A DNA stretch of 64,000 nt from Leuctra nigra (taxonomy: Eukaryota; Arthropoda; Insecta; Plecoptera; Leuctridae): NCBI GenBank assembly GCA_934045905.1, contig OW203767.1:25490785-25554784 (forward strand). The letters are read 5' to 3'. Shown here piece by piece: positions 58,096 to 64,000 of the stretch; position 1 is the first letter of the stretch; the number at the start of each line of letters is the position of its first letter. Below the pieces are notes generated by a model. That model was not told the DNA's origin. It was given only the letters and a program-made list of their open reading frames with translations, and did not search any database. Made by a program: the position numbers and the translations under genes.

Positions 58096-60103
58096 TTAGC
58101 TGAGAAAGTACTAACATAATATTACAACAGATTTAAATTACTTTTTAAATGTATTTTGTTAGCCCCAGGCTATTAAATAGACGATTTTATGGCAACTGGT
58201 GAAACATTTTTTAGTGGTCGTTTCAACACATGAGTGATAATCACCAAAGCAAAATTTGTATAGTAGTGGTACTGCAAACTAGGCCATCTGTGGGAGAATT
58301 GCGAACTTTTGGAACGTCCATTCCCCTTTTGGAATGGAATAAACTGTAGTTTTGGTATATGAATGCCTACAGCTTCTATACCCAACCTGAGAGAGCTCGC
58401 TGCCAATACTACTTAATAAATGATTGCCGTTTGGTCGTGACATCCGTAGTCACCCCGGGCGACCCTAGTGATTTCATGACATAAATCCTCCATCTTTACT
58501 CGTCAATTCTTCATGAAATGAAACTTGCCGCGAAGGTCATGAGCTCGACCTTGGATCTGAACTCCCTATCAGATCTTATCAGGTCTTGGGCTACGTGATC
58601 GTAAGCACAACTTCGCGAACCCCAACTTTAGTATTTGCATGTTACATTGCGATCCAAAGCAGTCTGTACGCTATCAACTACACGGAAATAATAAGGAAAC
58701 GCTGGTCTTTGATTGGTTGAATTTCCGAACTAAATTGATTTGAGTAGGTATATGGAATGAACAATAACAATAACGGCCTCTTTTATTACTATTTTATTTT
58801 GATTAAGAGCTAACCGTATAAATAAAATTTGTTATGGTTTCCACGAGACGTCATCTCATTGTTGCCGCCATTTGATGGCACCATTCAGAATATCTATGAA
58901 TCTGTGCTCTTTTGGCGATATTTTCTAGTTTTAGTTGTTACCTGGGCAATTAATTGTAGGTTCCATTTGAGAAAACATCGATTTACCCCCTTTTATAAGA
59001 TAAATCTAACCCGTCATCGTGCCAACATAATGTCCGTCCTCGGGGAAAACTTCAATATTGTGCACTGCTGATATGAAACAAAAGCTTTTCGTGCAAGCTT
59101 TGAATAAACAAAAATTAAATTATTACCATGGCAACAACCAATGAAACAACTAGATCGACAACTTTGCCACTGTTTTCGCAATAGTTGGTAAAAACCGGGC
59201 AATACACAAACGTTCATTTTTGTGCACTGAGGTATATATTATATTCTGCATCATTTCAAGACCGAAAACTAAATTATTTTGAGAGAAAGTATAAAAATGA
59301 AAACATCATTGCCGTCTGCAGAAGGCGGTTGAAAAGCCTCCAAAAAGTCCCAATGAGGATATTTTTCAAGAAAAACTCATTAGCAAACCACTTCATCTCC
59401 AATCTAAAACTAAATCCACTAAATTTAAATCCTCTTTATAATTTTAAGACTGAACTCTTCTCTCGCTAATTACACCTTGAGTTCATCACCTCGACGCCAC
59501 GTGACCGACGCCCTCATCAATCATTGACACGGCGTCGGGACGCACACAGACGCCGCGACGCCGCAGATCTATTCCCAGAGGTCGTTAGAATCTTTCCTCC
59601 GGCTCCGTTATCAATATTAGAGCAGATTCCATCCGCGCAGACTTTTACAGGCGGAGGTGGACCTGATTAGGTTGGACGATGATTAACTTAGGGCAGTTGG
59701 GAAGATAGTTGAGGCGTCATTTACAAAAGCAACTGTAATCGAAAATTTCAAAAATTGGAAATTGGTGCCAATTTTTGTGTGTTGATTGGCTCATTCTTGA
59801 GTATGTGTCTACAACAAAATATTCCTCAGTCATATGTTTTTAGAGGGGGAAAGGGCCTTATAGTCCGGTGTGTATTGGGATAAATTTGTCAAATTACTGT
59901 ACCACAAAATGAACAGAGTGAAAAGATACTCTTGTATTAATATTTTCTATAAAATAAATGATTTGTATTGTGTTTAAACTTACTTTACCTGTTTTTAGTT
60001 CACAAAAAAGCAACCATGGTCCAGGATAAATTATTTTTTTAGATTTCTAGGAGAATATTTTTGGGAAAAATGTAAATCTGTTGAATCCCTAACGTTCCAT
60101 ACT
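58096..60103. other. No gene seen
   Basis: AT-rich, with a GC-rich patch at about 59490-59580 rich in gacgcc/ggcgtc words. No exon recognised. Confidence 0.4.
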
Positions 60104-60904
60104 AACTAGGAAAACGCTCAGTGTAACGCGTTGATGAGCGAGCACGGATACGCGCAAATTCTCGAACCGGAAATGCGTACACAACGCACAGAAAACATAT
60201 ACATCCATATTGAATTGATTATGATATCAACTTAAAAGTGTATGCTTTTCATCGAAACTTTAAAATAGCATCTAAGCACCTGGTTCATAAAGCAAATCAG
60301 AATCAATTTTCAATTGGCACTGGAAAACATTCATTTCGATACTTCATTACTGACAGATATTAAAAATTTCAATAACTTTATACGTTCTTAACTAATTGGG
60401 ATGAAATTTTGTAAAATAAGAGACAATATTGGTCTTAATGATAATGCAAAATATGAGTTTGATCAGAATTATCGAAGACCGTTTTCATTTTTCAGCCTAT
60501 CAGGAGTTATTTATTTAAATTTTAACCAATGAATGGATTTCAAAAAAAAATATGGTTTGCAAACAGAGAAGGTTGGTTTTACATGTGTACAACATTCAGC
60601 TCGATCAAAGAAAAACACTGACCTGTATAGCCAAAATATGAGTTTGATCAGATTTATCGAAGATCAGTTTCATTTTTCAACCTACCATCAGGAGATGTTT
60701 ATTTAAATTTTAACCAATCAATTTTTTTCAAAAAAATTAGGGGTCAGCAAACAGAAAAGGTTGTCTCCACATGTGTGCAAAATTTCAGCTCGATCGAAGA
60801 AAAACTCTGACCTGTATAGCGTCAGTAAACGGAAAAAACAACAACAAAAAAACAGAGGTCCGTGCCAAAAGAGCCAAAAGGAGACGCTCGCTTCGCTCGC
60901 TCAA
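60104..60904 (+). repeat. Dispersed repeat, copy C, 801 bp
   Basis: Complete by comparison with the others: it starts aactaggaaaacgctcagtg and ends cgctcgcttcgctcgctcaa after cagaggtccgtgccaaaaga. The first 430 bp differ from copy A by only a few bases. The module ending in gctcgatcaaagaaaaacac is present twice (about 60535-60640 and 60715-60830). Confidence 0.8.
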
Positions 60905-60921
60905 TTATATTTCAATGTATT

Positions 60922-61795
60922 CAGGCGCGTAGAAACTTCATTTTGATTGAGGGGGGGGGGGGGGGGGGGGGGGTCAAAATTATCGGGATCAATGAATGTG
61001 AGGAAAAGTAGTCGCCTTTACAAGGGGCCTGGGGGGCCCGCACCCCAAATTGCCAAGCAGGGCATTTTTTTTTAAATTTATTATACAAAAGAATCGAATT
61101 TGAAGCTATTTTCGCATACTTTCAAAGAAATGTACAATGTGTGAAATGCAATATTCTGTGGAAACTTAAGACAAATGAAATATAATCTGTAACTAACTAT
61201 TTGCTTTTATAGAATCCCCATTGACACCGCAGGGAATTTTTTGAGTTTTTGATACAAAAGAATCGAATTTGAAGCTATTTTGGCATCCTTTTCAAAGAAA
61301 TTTAAAATGTGTGATATGCAATATTCTTTGGGAACTTCAGACAAAATGCATTATAATCTGTACATTTTGTTATTCAATAAAATCCCTAATGGCGGCCCCG
61401 CAAGGAATTTTTTGAATTTCTAGTAAAAGAGAATCGTTATGAATCGATTTTGGAATTCCTTTGAAAACGGTTGCAATAACGAATAAGCAATAATATAAAT
61501 CTGTATATGTTTTGGTATCATAGGATGATAGGATGATAGGATGATCCTCATATCATGAGGATGATCATGTGGGACAAGAACTCATTTGTAAATGAGTTAT
61601 TGTCTCTTTGGATAATACCTATTTTCAATTAGTTTTGCAAAACTTCAGAAATTTTTTAGAATTCAACCTCATAATGGAGCAAATCAGTGCATTTTTGGTT
61701 CTCTTTATCAACATTTTTGTATATGTGGGGGTTATATCTGGGGGTGTCAAAAAGAAAAGCGGGGGGGTCATTGACCCCCACTTCCTACGCGCCTG
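60922..61795. mobile_element. Non-autonomous hAT transposon, 874 bp, with exact 8-bp TSD
   Basis: The ends are caggcgcgtagaaac and cttcctacgcgcctg, flanked by perfect 8-bp repeats aatgtatt (60914-60921, 61796-61803), diagnostic of hAT. It starts 18 bp after the end of dispersed repeat C. Inside are a run of about 24 G (60951-60973) and three diverged copies of a module of about 170 bp (acaaaagaatcgaatttgaa at 61085 and 61253, weaker near 61425). A gatagga-type microsatellite lies near 61523-61545. No transposase. Confidence 0.92.
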
Positions 61796-61803
61796 AATGT
61801 ATT

Positions 61804-63219
61804 ACCTTTTACTTTCTTCATAAACAATCTATAGAAAGTTTGTATTGATTATCTCGAAGAGTAATCAACCTGTAGACAAAATGTCATGTTTTTATAAGAC
61901 GTTTTTGATCGATCAAATGTGTATGAAGTTCCTCTGGGATGTCGTTAACTTAGAGAAAAGCTGCGCATAAGATAACAGACGGCAACAAATTTCAGTTCAC
62001 TTCTTTTGAAAGTTGCGCAGTGTCGTTTTATCAGCCATGTTGGAAACTCAATTAATCATTTTGTTTTATTACTTCTGTGTTTATAGCTGCGATGGGTTTT
62101 AATCACTTGTTATTGTTTATGGAGTAATTAACCACGATAAATAATATAATTAATTTAATGAAGTATCGCAAAGGCTGAGGTAATAGAGTTGTTTTTCCCT
62201 TATTAATTTGTTTTCAAATTTGTAATTAGTGTATTAGAAATCTGTAAGTGCAATATTGTAGTACAAACAACAATATAACACCTAAAAGCCACACTCTGAC
62301 ACACTCTGACACTGTCTGACACTGTTGCAATTTGTATATGCTGTACAAACAGAAAAATAAATAAATAAATCTACTGTGTAACACCTAGTGTGGTTCAACA
62401 TACCCTCGCAAGAAGAGATTTGAGCGCTATGCAGACTAAATCTTATTGGTCTGTGGTTTTCTAGAGTTTCTAAACGAGTTACTGTTCAGTTTGACGTTAC
62501 TGGAGATTATATTTTATCAACTTGTTTAGGAACTAAAAGGGTTATTTTAGCAAATTATATTTAGTGGTATTAAATAACTCCACTCAGCGATTTTCAATCC
62601 AAAACGTTTAAAACGCGCGACTACCTTAAATTAATTACATATACTTTTAAATGTATCGACGGAAAACATATTGAATGCAGGGGGGTGATTCCTGTTCGCA
62701 TTTTAACTCTCTTGTCGTAAATTTTAAGACAATAGCAACCATTCTTATGGACTTTAACATTGGAGTAAACAAAAACGTACAGGAATGACACCCCTGATCT
62801 CTATGTATCTTCAAGAATAAAAGTGTATTATTCTTGTCAGTTTTCCCCATTTTCTCAAAAAACAAGCTCATAAAAAACAGCTATTTTTTAATTCCATCGA
62901 ATTTCGCCAATGGCAACATTCTTACAACAACATCTGCTCTTTAGTCAAAATTTAATATCATTTCGGCTTCTAATTTGCCTTGAATATGATTCATCGTCGT
63001 TGCTATGCAATCTAAAAACGCTTTGACGTCAACCCCCCTACCCACAATATAAAATTACTCCCGCTATACTCGAATTGGTCTGGAAATATCCCTACTATTG
63101 GATTTGCAAGTGGATGGATAAGGGAGGAAAGAAATGTTCCGTTCAGGTCTTAATCTGCATGCTGTTGAAGGCTTCGAGATTCGAACCCACGACGTTTGAG
63201 ATAGAAGTTAATGAAATTA
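61804..63219. other. No gene seen
   Basis: AT-rich; a small ctgacactctgacac-type tandem repeat lies at 62290-62325. Confidence 0.4.
62290..62325. repeat. Short tandem repeat, about 10-bp unit
   Basis: Three to four variants of actctgacac in a row. Confidence 0.8.
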
Positions 63220-63725
63220 CGTTCATGCAGATTATCATGCAGTTCATAGATATGCTATGTGCATATTTATGTAATTTATGAACAAACATGCGTAGATTTC
63301 TATAAAGTCCATCAACATTGCTACGTAGATATGTGTATAGTATCATGAACAAAACGTGTATATTTCTATGTTATTAACATAGAAACATAGCTGTTTATGT
63401 TATTAACATAGCTGTGTAGATTTTTATGTAGTTCATAATCAAAGCTGTGCAGATTTATATTTAGTTAATAAACAAAACTATGCAGATTTTCATGTAGTTC
63501 ATCATAATCAAAGCTGTGCAGATTTCTATATTGTTCATAAACACAACTGCTGCAGATTTTTATGTAGTGTAGTTCATAAACAAAACTGTTCAGATTTATA
63601 ATCAAAGCTGTGCAGATTTCTATATTGTTCATAAACACAACTGTGCAGATTTTTATGTAGTGTAGTTCATAAACAAAACTGTTCAGATTTATATAAAAGC
63701 AAAACTGTGCAGATTTATTTATAGG
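63220..63725. repeat. Minisatellite, unit about 35-50 bp, with a higher-order duplication
   Basis: About a dozen diverged units contain ctgtgcagatttctat and tagttcataaacaaaac. A longer block (aatcaaagctgtgcagattt through gttcataaacaaaactgttc) occurs twice, at about 63509-63600 and 63600-63690, so part of the array expanded by duplicating several units at once. Confidence 0.8.
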
Positions 63726-63928
63726 TATTTTACTCTCCCAGTTGCACTAATTTAATTTGTACTTTCCTCAAAAATATGGAGTGGGGAAAGTAGGTCACGG
63801 GAAATCCAGGTAGCCTCAGCCGAATACAATGGAAGGAATGCTCAAAATTAGGGTTTTTGACCGATTTTGCCAAGAATGGCCTAATACGTTGGGAGTGAAA
63901 AATATGTAGTTCTTCAGCATAATTATTT

Positions 63929-64000
63929 GAGCGAGCGAAGCGAGCGACTCCATTTGTCTCTTTTAGCACGGACCTCTGTTTTTTTTTTGTTTTTTTTTTT
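63929..64000 (-). repeat. Dispersed repeat, copy F, 3' end only (cut by window edge)
   Basis: On the minus strand it ends cgctcgcttcgctcgctcaa, preceded by cagaggtccgtgctaaaaga and an A run, as in copies A, B and C. The rest lies beyond the right edge. Confidence 0.8.

Noticed and set aside
27190..60160. Hammerhead-ribozyme-like gttgatgag in the dispersed repeats
   Set aside because: The core needs CTGATGA and a GAAA partner at fixed spacing; here the first C is T and no matching partner was found in any copy.
41784..64000. Search for the remaining octopamine receptor exons (TM1-TM5)
   Set aside because: No minus-strand ORF in this interval carries receptor motifs; the exons are presumed outside the window.

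Overview
This is an AT-rich, intron- and transposon-rich nuclear DNA segment from an animal, almost certainly an arthropod. The only clear host gene is a class A amine receptor whose TM6 and TM7 exons read as an insect-type beta-adrenergic-like octopamine receptor. It sits among many MITEs, tRNA-derived SINE pieces, a LINE and a solo LTR. A hemipteran source is a guess from the style of the dispersed repeats, not something the sequence proves.

Layout. 1-1567: 3' end of a non-LTR retrotransposon with an open reverse transcriptase. About 1.6-23.2 kb: no host gene recognised; it holds foldback elements (3794-3937, 7203-7443, 18174-18295, 21355-21742), a 642-bp hAT element with an exact 8-bp target duplication (16073-16714), several tRNA-like SINE fragments, a CTCF-like site and a GC-rich island. 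23.9-41.8 kb: two exons of the octopamine receptor on the minus strand, the terminal TM7/C-tail exon (23881-24097) and the TM6 exon (41672-41783), with matching splice phases and a 17.6-kb intron. That intron holds two copies of a dispersed repeat (one interrupted by a 757-bp solo LTR and a MITE), two small hairpin MITEs, and a 44-copy, 149-bp tandem array (35200-41758). 41.8-64 kb: no TM1-TM5 exons are visible, so the rest of the receptor should lie beyond the right edge. This part holds a three-layer nest of inverted-repeat elements (44.3-44.9 kb), a 1056-bp TIR element, a THAP-type zinc-finger exon with an in-frame stop, a palindrome with arms of about 300 bp, a second hAT element (874 bp), more dispersed-repeat copies and a minisatellite.

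The outstanding object is the array. Each unit is the last 84 nt of the receptor's TM6 exon, including its 5' splice site, plus 65 nt of the following intron. There are 44 units with no length change, and the unit nearest the promoter is the genuine exon. Each 65-nt spacer begins GT and, with one exception seen, ends AG, and the 84-nt segment is a whole number of codons, so the array has the formal structure of 44 in-frame mini-exons. Whether any is spliced in, or whether the array acts as a field of decoy donors or is an inert VNTR, cannot be told from sequence alone. The short plus-strand ORFs that recur through the array are antisense shadows of this exon.
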